A stretch of 64,000 nt of DNA from Marinobacter panjinensis. Lineage in GTDB: Bacteria > Pseudomonadota > Gammaproteobacteria > Pseudomonadales > Oleiphilaceae. The stretch is from contig NZ_SZYH01000002.1 of the NCBI RefSeq assembly GCF_005298175.1, forward strand, positions 248,001 through 312,000, in the 5' to 3' direction. Both the position numbers and the translations under genes were made by a program. The notes beneath the pieces were generated by a model that was not told the origin of the DNA, ran no database searches, and worked only from the letters and a program-made list of their open reading frames with translations. Of the stretch, positions 36,298-45,652 are shown piece after piece; the stretch's first letter is position 1; the number at the start of each line of letters is the position of its first letter.

Positions 36298-38475
36298 ATG
36301 TCCCGAATTCCGGAACCCCTGTTCCGCCGAAAGGCGCTGTTCACCGCAATCGTTTGTGCAAGCCTGCCGGCTTTCGCTTCGGCCCAGGACAACCAGCCCA
36401 CAACACTCCAGGCACTGGATGTATCCGCAGAGCGTGTTCAGGTGTCCTCTGAATCCACCGGCAGTTACACCAGCGGGGCAACCACAACCTCCATGAAGAT
36501 GGAGCTCGGCCACCGGGAAACACCGCAGGCAATAACCGTGGTGACGCGCGAGCAGATGGACGATTTTGCGCAAAACGATATCAACGATGTGCTGGAGGGA
36601 ACCACCGGCGTGACCGTGGAATCCGTTGAGACAGATCGCACCTACTACACATCCCGCGGTTTCGATATCAACAACTTCCAGTACGATGGCGTCGGGCTGC
36701 CGGCGGTATACGACAACGTGCAGGGCGAACTGGATACGGCCTTCTTTGACAGGGTTGAGGTGGTGCGCGGTGCGAACGGCCTGATGGCCGGTTCCGGTAA
36801 CCCGGCGGCAACCGTTAACTTCATCCGCAAACGCCCGACAGCACAGACCAATGCCTCTGTTGCGGTCACCGGGGGATCCTGGGGCAAGAAGCGCATTGTG
36901 GGGGATGTGTCGGGTGAGGTTTCGGAATCCGGGGCCGTGCGTGGCCGTGTGGTTGCCGGTTACGAGGACAAGGATTCCTACCTCGACCGCTACAGCAACG
37001 AAAAGCAGATGTTTTACGGCGTGCTTGAGGCAGACCTGACGGACACCACGCTGCTGACGCTGGGCCATTCCATACAGACCTCGGACACCGACAGCCCGCT
37101 TTGGGGCGCGTTGCCGCTGTTCTACACCGATGGCACCGCAACAGACTTCGCCCGATCAACCAGCACCGCTTCAGACTGGTCCTACTGGGACAACACCCAG
37201 CACAACAGTTTCGTGGAGCTGCAGCAGGAGCTGGCTGGCGGCTGGCGGGCCAAGGGCACCGTATTCCGGCTGGAGAATGACAGTGAATCAGAGTTGTTCT
37301 ACCAATACGGCACGCCGGATCCGCAAACCGGTGACGGGTTGCTGGCCTATCCGAGTCAATACGATCTCAACGTAGAGCAGTTGGTGGTAGACGCTTATGC
37401 GACCGGCCCCTTCGATCTGGCAAATCGGACCCATGAGCTGGTGTTGGGAGCCACCTGGTCCCGCTCAGAAACGGTGGACGAGTCCCGCTATGGTCAGGGT
37501 ATTGGTAACGCGCTGCCACCTCTGAATGAGTGGGATGGCAATTATCCGCGGCCCACGTTCGATAATGGTGTTGGCGGATCAGACTGGACGGATCGTGAAA
37601 CCGCAACCTACGCTGCAGCCCGCTGGACCCTGACCGACAACCTGACAGCCATTACCGGTGTCCGTCTGACCTGGCTCGACAGTAAAGGCACCAGCTACGG
37701 CGCAGAGAAAACCACCAGTTACGATGCGATTGAAACGCCCTACGCCGGGCTGATCTACGATCTGAACGACAACCATTCCGTGTATGCCAGTTACACCGAA
37801 ATCTTCACGCCGCAAACCGAGCTGGACATCAACCGGGATCGCCTGGACCCGATCGATGGCGTGAACTACGAGCTGGGCCTGAAGAGCGAATTCCTGAATG
37901 ATCGGGTGAACACCACGGTCGCGCTTTTCCAGACGGAACAACAGAACGTGGCTGATGTTGCAGGCACCTTCGCGGGTACTCTGGACGCGTACTATCGCGG
38001 CATAGACGGACTTGAAAGCCAGGGTGTTGAGCTTGAGTTCGTGGGCGACGTAACCGACCGAATCCAGCTGTTCGCCGGCTACACCTATGTGGACATCGAA
38101 GATGCCGATGGCAACTCCGCCAAACCCTTTGTGCCGGAGCACCTGGCCCAGCTGCGGGGTACCTGGAAAGTGCCGGGCGTCGAAGGGCTTGAGCTGGGCA
38201 GCAAGGTACGCTGGCAGTCGTCCATCAGCCAGGATCAGGGTGTGGCCACCACCGGGCCGAACGCCGGAGCGAAGATCGTCACCGAACAGGAAAGCTATGC
38301 GGTGGTGGACATGATGGCCAGCTATGACTTTGCCCGTGACTGGAACGCCACGCTGAACGTGAACAACGTGACCGACGAGAAATACATCGAAAGTCTCAAA
38401 AAGTTTGGCACTTCTGCCCAGGGTTTCTATGGCGACCCGGCGAACGCCAGCCTGACAGTCTCCTGGGTCTACTGA
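36298..38475 (+). CDS. TonB-dependent siderophore receptor
   Basis: A 725-residue outer-membrane beta-barrel transporter. A signal peptide (cleavage after FASA, about residue 29) precedes a plug with TPQAITVVTREQMDDF and DGVGLPAVYDNV, and the chain ends in an aromatic-rich strand (SLTVSWVY). The fhuCDBF genes lie on the opposite strand just beyond, so the cargo is most likely a ferric hydroxamate siderophore. The Fur box upstream supports iron control. The start is fixed by GGAG nine bases before the ATG. Confidence 0.9.
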   Translation: MSRIPEPLFRRKALFTAIVCASLPAFASAQDNQPTTLQALDVSAERVQVSSESTGSYTSGATTTSMKMELGHRETPQAITVVTREQMDDFAQNDINDVLEGTTGVTVESVETDRTYYTSRGFDINNFQYDGVGLPAVYDNVQGELDTAFFDRVEVVRGANGLMAGSGNPAATVNFIRKRPTAQTNASVAVTGGSWGKKRIVGDVSGEVSESGAVRGRVVAGYEDKDSYLDRYSNEKQMFYGVLEADLTDTTLLTLGHSIQTSDTDSPLWGALPLFYTDGTATDFARSTSTASDWSYWDNTQHNSFVELQQELAGGWRAKGTVFRLENDSESELFYQYGTPDPQTGDGLLAYPSQYDLNVEQLVVDAYATGPFDLANRTHELVLGATWSRSETVDESRYGQGIGNALPPLNEWDGNYPRPTFDNGVGGSDWTDRETATYAAARWTLTDNLTAITGVRLTWLDSKGTSYGAEKTTSYDAIETPYAGLIYDLNDNHSVYASYTEIFTPQTELDINRDRLDPIDGVNYELGLKSEFLNDRVNTTVALFQTEQQNVADVAGTFAGTLDAYYRGIDGLESQGVELEFVGDVTDRIQLFAGYTYVDIEDADGNSAKPFVPEHLAQLRGTWKVPGVEGLELGSKVRWQSSISQDQGVATTGPNAGAKIVTEQESYAVVDMMASYDFARDWNATLNVNNVTDEKYIESLKKFGTSAQGFYGDPANASLTVSWVY

Positions 38476-38489
38476 TCCGGAGGTAAAGA

Positions 38490-38515
38490 GAGGGCGGGAA
38501 ATCACTCCCGCCCTC
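38490..38515. terminator. Hairpin between receptor and fhuF
   Basis: Perfect 10-bp stem GAGGGCGGGA / TCCCGCCCTC with a 6-base loop, 15 bases after the receptor stop. There is no T tract, so it may stabilise the mRNA end rather than terminate fully. Confidence 0.5.
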
Positions 38516-38541
38516 ATTGATGACAAAAGGGAGGAAAAGGA

Positions 38542-38652
38542 ATGACGCCCGAACAGGAAATGATTGAAGGATTAAAGCTGGCGGCAGGCGCTGGTATGGT
38601 TATCGGCGTGGTTGCCATTGGCCTGGCCCTGGGCTCGGCTATCGGGGTTTGA
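38542..38652 (+). CDS. 36-residue single-pass membrane protein candidate
   Basis: A short frame (MTPEQEMIEGLKLAAGAG start, then MVIGVVAIGLALGSAIGV end) with a strong GGGAGG seven bases before the ATG. Residues 13-36 form one hydrophobic, glycine-rich helix after an acidic amphipathic N-terminus, a layout common to small membrane proteins. It lies 66 bases after the receptor stop, beyond a hairpin, and overlaps the last 81 bases of fhuF on the other strand. The overlapped fhuF tail is poorly folded-looking, which is expected if the sORF is the constrained frame. No family is known to me. Confidence 0.55.
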   Translation: MTPEQEMIEGLKLAAGAGMVIGVVAIGLALGSAIGV

Positions 38653-39432
38653 TGGCTGGCTGAGAGCTGCCAGTCGCTCCTTCCGATAGACGCCACAGGT
38701 GCCGCAATAACCCCCCTCGGATAACAGATACTTCAGGCAACATCCCTTCCGCTGCGGAATGGCCGTGGTTTGCCCGCCAAACACCGCCGGAATCCAGTCG
38801 ATGAACTGGTTGGCGTCATTGCGAAACTCCCCCAGCCAGCGCTGGGCCAGGTCACAGGTTTCAGCAGGCTCTGCCAGATTCCATACCGCCGAAAACGGCG
38901 CCCCCAACCCGAGCCCGATGCTGCTCCAGTAGGCTCCGGGGCTCACCCCCATCCGCTGCCTGAACACCGGGTACCAATCCCGTGTCAGCTTCCCGACCGA
39001 GCGGACAAAGCACTCCTCATCGACAGCAGGCACACCCGGGGCCTGGAACCAACGGGACGTCACCGGTTCCCCCTGCTCAACAGGAGCGAGAAAAATGCGC
39101 CGGGGATCGGGCAGGGGAGCCTGGCCATCCCGGAATAGCCGCAGGGTCAGTGGGGCAATCACGTTTAACGCGAGATCCTGCTGAAGCACGGAAACACGGG
39201 CCCGTATGGCGCGGGAATCGGAAGCTTCCGGGTAATCGGTCTGGACCTGGTCAGTCAGCAGTGTCGGCTGTTCCAGACACTGCGCCAGAGAAAACAGACC
39301 GGGGCGTTCGTCGGCAGAAGGTTGAAGTGCCTGGCCGAGGATGGACTCCCGGTCCAGCCCGGCGGATGCCAGGAGTCGGGCGTAACGTTCGGCCCATGTG
39401 CCTGACAGGCAGGCGTATTCAGGATCGGCCAT
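38572..39432 (-). CDS. fhuF: Siderophore-iron reductase FhuF
   Basis: A 286-residue cytoplasmic protein that releases iron from imported ferric hydroxamates. The C-terminal 2Fe-2S motif of the family is present as CC followed by ten residues and CGTC (GCCLKYLL ... YCGTCG). The 26 or so residues after this motif (from SQPSNPDSR) are low in structure and overlap an opposing small ORF. It is the last gene of a Fur-controlled fhuC-fhuD-fhuB-fhuF unit and overlaps the fhuB end by 14 bases. Confidence 0.85.
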   Translation of the reverse strand: MADPEYACLSGTWAERYARLLASAGLDRESILGQALQPSADERPGLFSLAQCLEQPTLLTDQVQTDYPEASDSRAIRARVSVLQQDLALNVIAPLTLRLFRDGQAPLPDPRRIFLAPVEQGEPVTSRWFQAPGVPAVDEECFVRSVGKLTRDWYPVFRQRMGVSPGAYWSSIGLGLGAPFSAVWNLAEPAETCDLAQRWLGEFRNDANQFIDWIPAVFGGQTTAIPQRKGCCLKYLLSEGGYCGTCGVYRKERLAALSQPSNPDSRAQGQANGNHADNHTSACRQL

Positions 39433-41449
39433 GGCGGCTCAGCCCCCACAGGAAATAGATGCCGCCCACCAGCGCCGCCAGCAACCCGGCCGGCAACTGG
39501 CTGGGGAAGACAATAATCCGGGAAAGATAATCTGCCACGGCAAGCAGCAGGCCCCCGACCAGGGCCGCCACAATCATCTGCCGACCGACGGTTTGTTGCC
39601 CCAGCACCCTTGCCAGGTGCGGGGCGATCAGCCCCACAAAACTGAGGGGGCCAATGACCACAGTCGCGGCGGCGGTCAATACCGCAGCCAGTAGCAGCAG
39701 CAATAGCCGGGCACGGGATACCGAAAGCCCGAGAGACGCCGCAGCGGTATCGCCGAGGGGCAGAATGGTCAATGGGCGCACAATCAACAGCAGCAAGGTG
39801 CTGACCAGCACGACAAAGCCCAAGAGGCCGAAAGCCTCGCCTTCAGAAATCAGCCAGGTGGAGCCATACATCCAGTTCAGCAGTTGCGAGGCAACGGTGC
39901 CGCCAGAAGCCATCACCAGCCGCAGGCCGGCGTCCATGAACACATACAGGGCCAGACCACCGAGCAGAAGCTGATTCCCTGCAAACCGGTGTTTACGGGC
40001 GAGCAGAATCAGTAGCCAAAGAGCGCCCGCGGCGCCCAGTGTGGCCGCGCCAAGCTGGCCAATCCGGCTGACTTCGGCGCCCGTAAGCACAATCAACACC
40101 ATCACCAAAGCGGCACCGCCACTGATGCCCAGCATCTCCGGGCTGCCCATGGGGTTGCCCGTCATCCTCTGAATCAGTGTGCCGGCCAGCCCCAGCGCCA
40201 CTCCGGCAAGCATGGCTGCCAGCAGTCGGGGACCACGCCACACCCAGGCATCGCCCCATTGTGTTATTGATGTCCAGTGCCAGCCGTCCAGTCCCGGAGC
40301 CCAGCCCATGGAGACAACCACGGTGGTTACCAGCAGTGTGGTAACGATGCCGGTAACCAGAACGGGTGATCGGCGCCTGGGCAGAAAGCCGCCCGGGCCG
40401 GATTCCTGCCCAGGCATGTGATGGGTGTTCCTGAAACTCTGAAGCGCGAGCAGGATGACCGGGCCGCCAATGAGCGCGGTGGTGGTGCCTGTGGGCACCA
40501 GGGAACCGTTTCCCCAGGTGGACGCCCAGTGCGCCAGGGTGTCGGCCAGCAGTAACAGACCGCCCCCCATAAGGGTGCTCCAGAGCAGTTTGTTGCCCAG
40601 TGTGCGGGCTCCCAAGAGCCGGGCCAGAACTGGCGCGGCCAGGCCCACAAAGGCCACCACGCCAACCCGGCTGACAACCGTGGCCGTCATCAGCACCACC
40701 AGAAACAGCGCCAGTGCCCGTATAAGCCCGACTCTGGCGCCCAGGGCACTGGCGGAGGTCTGCCCCAGTTGCAGTAATTGCAGCGGCCGCGTCAGCAGCA
40801 ACATCAGAATGGCGAGTACCAGTACCCGGGGCCAGAGCTCCATGAACGGCCCCCAGTTGTTCTGTACCAGCGAACCGGCGCCCCAGATAAACAGATTGCC
40901 CAGCCACTCCCCCTTGAGCAGCAGGAACGCCATGTTCATGGCTCCCAGGAAGAAGGTGATGACCAGGCCTGCCAGAATAACCGTGACCGGAGAGAATCCG
41001 AGCCGCCAGGTGAGCGCGATCACCATGCCGATGGCGAGCAGACCACCACCAATCGCTGCCAGGTCGGGACTGAATGCCAGCAGCCCGGGTGCAAACAGCG
41101 TGGCAACGGTGACGCCGAACTGGCCGCCGGCTTCCACACCAAGGGTGGTGGGGGAGGCCAGCGGGTTGCCCAGTACCTGCTGGGTAATGGCCCCGGCCAG
41201 CCCCAGCCCGCAGCCGATCAGGATGGCGATGGACACCCGGGGTGCCCAGCTGTAGTGGGCCAGAACCGAGGAATAGTTGTCAGGATCAAAGGTCCAGAAC
41301 GCCGACACCAGCGCGCCGGCATCCAGTTCGCCCAACCAGGGGGCGGAACTGGCAATCAGCGCGCCGACCCACAGAATAACTGCCGCCACCGGCAGTTTTG
41401 CGGGAATGACCGGGCGCGACGCGGGCAGGCCGGAGGCGTCAGCGTACAT
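39419..41449 (-). CDS. fhuB: Ferric hydroxamate ABC permease (fused FhuB)
   Basis: A 676-residue inner-membrane permease made of two tandem FecCD-type halves (about 20 helices), the FhuB layout. Each half has the ATPase-contact region near its Gly-rich loop (GNPLASPTTLG in the first, GNPMGSPEMLG in the second). I chose the ATG at 41449, which has AGGAGG nine bases upstream, rather than the open frame start at 41476. It overlaps fhuD by 11 bases, so the operon is tightly coupled. Confidence 0.88.
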   Translation of the reverse strand: MYADASGLPASRPVIPAKLPVAAVILWVGALIASSAPWLGELDAGALVSAFWTFDPDNYSSVLAHYSWAPRVSIAILIGCGLGLAGAITQQVLGNPLASPTTLGVEAGGQFGVTVATLFAPGLLAFSPDLAAIGGGLLAIGMVIALTWRLGFSPVTVILAGLVITFFLGAMNMAFLLLKGEWLGNLFIWGAGSLVQNNWGPFMELWPRVLVLAILMLLLTRPLQLLQLGQTSASALGARVGLIRALALFLVVLMTATVVSRVGVVAFVGLAAPVLARLLGARTLGNKLLWSTLMGGGLLLLADTLAHWASTWGNGSLVPTGTTTALIGGPVILLALQSFRNTHHMPGQESGPGGFLPRRRSPVLVTGIVTTLLVTTVVVSMGWAPGLDGWHWTSITQWGDAWVWRGPRLLAAMLAGVALGLAGTLIQRMTGNPMGSPEMLGISGGAALVMVLIVLTGAEVSRIGQLGAATLGAAGALWLLILLARKHRFAGNQLLLGGLALYVFMDAGLRLVMASGGTVASQLLNWMYGSTWLISEGEAFGLLGFVVLVSTLLLLIVRPLTILPLGDTAAASLGLSVSRARLLLLLLAAVLTAAATVVIGPLSFVGLIAPHLARVLGQQTVGRQMIVAALVGGLLLAVADYLSRIIVFPSQLPAGLLAALVGGIYFLWGLSRHGRS

Positions 41450-42371
41450 TGTCGGAGCCTCCTTCCAGCAGGGCATCTGTCAGCATGGTTGCCAGCCGTT
41501 TTACCGAAAACACACCGCCGAATGGCCACACGGCGTCTATCCGGTAAACCTCGTTACGCCTGACCGGGGCCAGGTAGGTCCAGAAAGGGCTGTTGGCCAA
41601 TGTGTCGGCAAGCCCGGGCAAAATCGGGGAGATCACCACAATGCGACTGTTCTGGTAAGGGGCGATGGCTTCCAGCCCGACAACCGAGAATCCCCAGAAG
41701 TTGCCCTGCAGGGGCCAGGCGTTTTCAAGCCCGAGGGCCGTCAGGGTGGTCTGGTACAGGCTGTTGGGCGCGTAAACGCGCACATGTCGGTCATCCACGA
41801 AATTCACCAGGGCCACCGGTTTGCCGGTCATGCCTGCGTCTTCCAGGCGTTGGCGCTGGGTTCCCAGGGTCTGTTCGAGGTCTTTCAGAATGGCATTGGC
41901 CCGGTCTTCACGGCCGAGCATGTCAGCGAGTGTGGTCAGCATTTCGCTGGCCTTCTCGAAGGGCCGATTGCCTTCCCTGTACACGCTGATCACGTAGGTC
42001 GGTGCAATCCGTTCAAGCAGGCTGGAGGCAGGCGCCATTTCCGAACTGGTGACGATCAGGTCCGGTTTCAGTTCCGCGATGGCTTCCAGGCTTGGCGCCA
42101 CGCGGGTGCCAATATTGTGAACACTGGCTGGAAGCGCAGGCTCATTCACCCATACATCGTAGCCATCCCGGTCGGCCACGCCCACCGGTGTTACGCCAAG
42201 CAACAGCAGAGCTTCGGTGGCAGCCCAGTTAAGGGTAACAATGCGCTTAGGGGTGTCATCCAGGGTGATGGTGCCGTACTCGTGTTGCCAGGTTTCAGCG
42301 CTGGCCGGTAACGAGAGCAAGCCGATGAACAGCAGTGCCAAAAAGGCTCTGGCGGAATACTTAATGGACAT
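41439..42371 (-). CDS. fhuD: Ferric hydroxamate periplasmic binding protein
   Basis: A 310-residue periplasmic binding protein of the FhuD/BtuF fold. The signal peptide (ARAFLALLFIGLLSLPASA) starts right at the ATG at 42371, so I prefer it to the GTG at 42395. Family segments RIVTLNWAATEALLLLG, LKPDLIVTSS and YDVW-type binding-site residues follow. It delivers ferric siderophore to FhuB/FhuC. Start and stop overlap the neighbouring genes. Confidence 0.84.
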   Translation of the reverse strand: MSIKYSARAFLALLFIGLLSLPASAETWQHEYGTITLDDTPKRIVTLNWAATEALLLLGVTPVGVADRDGYDVWVNEPALPASVHNIGTRVAPSLEAIAELKPDLIVTSSEMAPASSLLERIAPTYVISVYREGNRPFEKASEMLTTLADMLGREDRANAILKDLEQTLGTQRQRLEDAGMTGKPVALVNFVDDRHVRVYAPNSLYQTTLTALGLENAWPLQGNFWGFSVVGLEAIAPYQNSRIVVISPILPGLADTLANSPFWTYLAPVRRNEVYRIDAVWPFGGVFSVKRLATMLTDALLEGGSDNVR

Positions 42372-43134
42372 AGGAAACCCACTGCCCCGGCGCACGCTCC
42401 ATCACGCCCATGGGGACACCGTAGATGGTTTCCAGTATCCCTGAATCCATGATCTCCCGCGGGCTGCCGTCTGCAATCAGTTGCCCGGTTTTGAGCGCTA
42501 CCAGGCGGTCGCAGAAGCGGGCGGCCAGGTCCACATCGTGCAGAACCACGATTACGGTCAGCTCCCTTTGCTCGGCCAGGCGATGCACCAGGCGCAGGGT
42601 TTCCACCTGGTGTTTCACATCCAGCGCCGAGATGGGCTCATCAAGCAGCAGGCAGCGGGTTTGCTGGGCCAGCAGCATGGCAATCCATGCCCGCTGGCGT
42701 TCGCCTCCGGAGAGCGTGTCCACAGAGCGATGCTGGAAGCGGTTAAGCCCGGTGTCTGCAATAGCCTGCTCGATCAACTGACGGTCTTCGTTGTTGTAGC
42801 GGCCCAGTGGCCCGCGCCAGGGATAGCGGCCCAGAGCGACGAGTTCCCTTACTGTGAGGCCGTCGGTGCCCGGCGGATGCTGGGGCAGGTAGCCCACCGT
42901 ACGCGCAAATTCCCGAGCGCCGGTAGTGTGGAAGGAAGTGCCCAGCAGGCTGACGTCGCCGGCAGTGTGGGATATTTGCCGGGCCAGAACCTTGAGCAGA
43001 GTCGACTTGCCGGAGCCGTTATGCCCGAGCAAAGCGGTAACCTCGCCTTCCCGGAAGTCGATGTTGATGTTCCGGAGAATGGAGGTGTCGCCGATGTTCA
43101 CATCCAGGCGGGATACTTCGAAGAACGCAGACAT
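42361..43134 (-). CDS. fhuC: Ferric hydroxamate ABC transporter ATPase
   Basis: A 257-residue ABC ATPase. Walker A is LGHNGSGKST, the signature is LSGGERQRAW, Walker B is CLLLDEPISALD, and the switch His is in VLHDVDLA. The first ATG of the open frame (43167) lacks a site, while TTGGAG five bases before 43134 supports the shorter start. It is the first gene of the fhuC-D-B-F unit, preceded by a Fur-box-like sequence. Confidence 0.88.
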   Translation of the reverse strand: MSAFFEVSRLDVNIGDTSILRNINIDFREGEVTALLGHNGSGKSTLLKVLARQISHTAGDVSLLGTSFHTTGAREFARTVGYLPQHPPGTDGLTVRELVALGRYPWRGPLGRYNNEDRQLIEQAIADTGLNRFQHRSVDTLSGGERQRAWIAMLLAQQTRCLLLDEPISALDVKHQVETLRLVHRLAEQRELTVIVVLHDVDLAARFCDRLVALKTGQLIADGSPREIMDSGILETIYGVPMGVMERAPGQWVSYVH

Positions 43135-43172
43135 GCAGGCTCCAATGATTCTGAAGGCCTGCAGCATAATCT

Positions 43173-43195
43173 AAATGCGAATTACTATCAATAAT
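43173..43195 (-). promoter_or_regulatory. Fur-box-like site upstream of fhuC
   Basis: AAATGCGAATTACTATCAATAAT on the + strand has the AT-rich, GATA/ATTA spaced pattern of Fur sites (reverse strand ATTATTGATAGTAATTCGCAT). It lies about 40 bases from the fhuC start. The match is weaker than that upstream of the receptor. Confidence 0.58.
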
Positions 43196-43219
43196 GTTAT
43201 GTGTTTCTTGATAGCGGGT

Positions 43220-43238
43220 GCCAGGCACTATGCCTGGC
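43220..43238. terminator. Hairpin overlapping the ABC exporter stop
   Basis: Perfect 8-bp stem GCCAGGCA / TGCCTGGC with loop CTA, where the loop is the stop codon of the exporter gene. No T tract, so its role in ending transcription is uncertain. Confidence 0.4.
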
Positions 43239-45018
43239 CGGTTTGTACCCGCCACTGGGCGGTATAGGCGCCGTTGCTTTCCAGCAGATCCTCGTGCTGG
43301 CCGGACTCCACAATCCGACCTCCGTCCACTACCGCAATAGTATCTGCATCCACAATGGTGGACAGGCGGTGAGCGATCATGATCACCGTGCGGTTATGGC
43401 CGATGCGCTTTAGCGAGCGCTGGATGGCGGCCTCGGTTTCATTGTCGACGGCGCTGGTGGCTTCGTCGAGAACGAGGATGGGGGGATCTTTCAGCAACGC
43501 CCGGGCAAGGGACAGGCGCTGGCGCTGTCCGCCGGACAGCCTCACGCCCCGTTCTCCCACGGCGGTGGACAACCCCTCTGGCAGCGCTTCAATGAAAGAC
43601 CAGGCTTCAGCGGTTTTTGCCGCCTCAATGATCTGTTCGTCGCTGGCGCCCGGGAATCCGTAGGCGAGGTTGTCGCGGATGCTGCCTTCGAACAGGTAAA
43701 CATCCTGGCTCACCAGCCCGATGGCTTCCCGCAGGGATTTAATGCTGACGGACTGGATGGGCTGCCCGTCGATGCGAATCTGGCCGCCCGTCGGATCGTA
43801 AAAACGCAGCAGCAGCTTGATCAGTGTCGACTTGCCGGAGCCGGTAGCGCCCACAAGCGCCAGGGTGTTTCCGGCCGGTACCTGTACGGAAATATTGTCG
43901 ATACCGGCACCACTGGACGGATAGTGAAAGCTTACTTCCTCGAAGCTGACTTCACCCTTTACCGGTTGCTCCAGGGTTTTGCGGGCGTCGTCTTTCACAT
44001 GCACCGGCTCGGCCAGCAGGTCGAGAATGCGGCGGGTACTGGCCATGGCCCGTTCAAACAGGTCGATCACTTCCGCAAGGCCGGTCAGGGGCCAGAGCAG
44101 GCGCTGGGTCAGGAACACCAATACCCCGTAAGCGCCGACATTCAGGTTGCCTTTCAGCGCCATCATGCCGCCGACGGTAAAGGTGGCCAGGAATCCCGCA
44201 AGAATCGCCATGCGGATAACCGGAATAAAGGCCGAACTGATACGAATGGCCCTGCGGTTGGCCTCCACATACGCCTCGCTGCTGGCCTTCAGGCGCTCGG
44301 CCTCGCGCTTTTCAGCGGTAAAGCTCTTGATGGTGGCAATGCCTCCCAGGTTGTTGGCCAGTCGGCTGGAAAGGTCGCCCACCTTCTCCCGAACGTCCGC
44401 ATACAGTGGTCCGGCCTTGCGCTGGAAGTAAAACGCGCCCCAGACGATCAGCGGAATCGGTGTGAATGCCAGCAGTGCAATCAGTGGAGACAGCACAAAG
44501 AACACCGCACCCACGGCAACAACGGTCACCACCACCTGGATCATGGCGTTGGCGCCGCCATCCAGGAAGCGCTCAAGCTGGTTGACGTCATCGTTCATGG
44601 TGGCCACAAGCTGGCCGGAGCTGCGGGCTTCAAAGAAGCTCATGTCCAGTTTCTGGGCGTGCTCGTAGGCATCCTGCCGCAGGTCGGACTGCAGGCGCTG
44701 GGCCAGGTTGCGCCAGAGGATCTGGTACAGGTATTCGAAGATGGATTCGCCGGCCCAGATGAAGAAGGTGAGGACGGCCAGAATGGTGATCTGTTCCTGG
44801 GCGGTTTCAAACCCCAGGCCCGCCACAAAGCTCTCTTCCTGATTGACCACCACATCAATGGCAACACCAATCAGGATTTCCGGGGCAATATCGAACAGCT
44901 TGTTGATCACGGAGCAGGTGGCTGCGGCGATGATCTTGCGGCGATAGCCTCTGGCATAACGCAGAAGGCGCCCGAGCGCTGCGAAACTGCTGGTGGTCTT
45001 GTGGGAAGGCTCGCTCAT
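43228..45018 (-). CDS. ABC exporter, fused permease-ATPase
   Basis: A 596-residue half-transporter. Six membrane helices (about 20-320) precede a nucleotide-binding domain with Walker A GATGSGKST, signature LSGGQRQRLS, Walker B ILVLDEATSAVDN and a His-switch IAHRLSTI. It belongs to the MsbA/LmrA type and would export a lipid, drug or siderophore as a homodimer. It lies just downstream of fhuC on the same strand with 94 bases between, beyond the Fur site, so it is probably a separate unit. Substrate unknown. Confidence 0.85.
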   Translation of the reverse strand: MSEPSHKTTSSFAALGRLLRYARGYRRKIIAAATCSVINKLFDIAPEILIGVAIDVVVNQEESFVAGLGFETAQEQITILAVLTFFIWAGESIFEYLYQILWRNLAQRLQSDLRQDAYEHAQKLDMSFFEARSSGQLVATMNDDVNQLERFLDGGANAMIQVVVTVVAVGAVFFVLSPLIALLAFTPIPLIVWGAFYFQRKAGPLYADVREKVGDLSSRLANNLGGIATIKSFTAEKREAERLKASSEAYVEANRRAIRISSAFIPVIRMAILAGFLATFTVGGMMALKGNLNVGAYGVLVFLTQRLLWPLTGLAEVIDLFERAMASTRRILDLLAEPVHVKDDARKTLEQPVKGEVSFEEVSFHYPSSGAGIDNISVQVPAGNTLALVGATGSGKSTLIKLLLRFYDPTGGQIRIDGQPIQSVSIKSLREAIGLVSQDVYLFEGSIRDNLAYGFPGASDEQIIEAAKTAEAWSFIEALPEGLSTAVGERGVRLSGGQRQRLSLARALLKDPPILVLDEATSAVDNETEAAIQRSLKRIGHNRTVIMIAHRLSTIVDADTIAVVDGGRIVESGQHEDLLESNGAYTAQWRVQTGQA

Positions 45019-45089
45019 GATTCGCTCCGCTTGCGCCAGAAAAGCGGCAAGGGTAGCGGATTTCTCAGGGTTTTAAAACAGAATCATTA

Positions 45090-45542
45090 TCACTTGCGGT
45101 TGTTCCGTTGCAGCCAGCGGTCCAGCTTGTCCGCAAATTCCTTGCGGTCGGTCTGGCCTAACGGTGGCGGTCCGCCGGTGACCTGGCCGGCGTTTCGCAT
45201 CTCTTCCATGAAGTTGCGCATGGCCAGGCGCTGGCGGATATTTTCTTTGGTAAAGGCCTGGCCGCGCGGGTTGAATACGTCCGCGCCTTTCTCGATGGCT
45301 TCGGCGGCCAGGGGGATGTCCTGGGTGATAACCAGGTCACCCTGGTGCATCTGGTCCATAATTTCGTTGTCGGCCACATCAAAACCCTGGGGCACCTGCC
45401 GGCGTTTGATGTAAGGGCTCGGGGGCAGGTTAATGGCGTGGTTGGCAATGAACGTTGTTTCAACCTGCCAGCGGGTGGCGGCGCGGCAGAGGATTTCCCG
45501 AATGGGGACGGGGCAGGCGTCGGCGTCGACCCAGATTGGCAT
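45090..45542 (-). CDS. DUF188 (YaiI/YqxD) family protein
   Basis: A 150-residue cytoplasmic protein of the DUF188 family, with the start [16 protein letters not shown] and the segment [17 protein letters not shown]. The fold is PIN-like, but the family's activity is not settled. It ends 71 bases before the ABC exporter start on the same strand. Confidence 0.85.
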   Translation of the reverse strand: MPIWVDADACPVPIREILCRAATRWQVETTFIANHAINLPPSPYIKRRQVPQGFDVADNEIMDQMHQGDLVITQDIPLAAEAIEKGADVFNPRGQAFTKENIRQRLAMRNFMEEMRNAGQVTGGPPPLGQTDRKEFADKLDRWLQRNNRK

Positions 45543-45652
45543 GGATGGTTCCTTTGTTGGTTCGGTTCTGTGCGGAGTTTACCTTTTGTTGATGTGAGCC
45601 TGGTAGGGTGGGCTCGCGTATCTCTCTACATTGTTTCGGGGAGGTGTTGATT

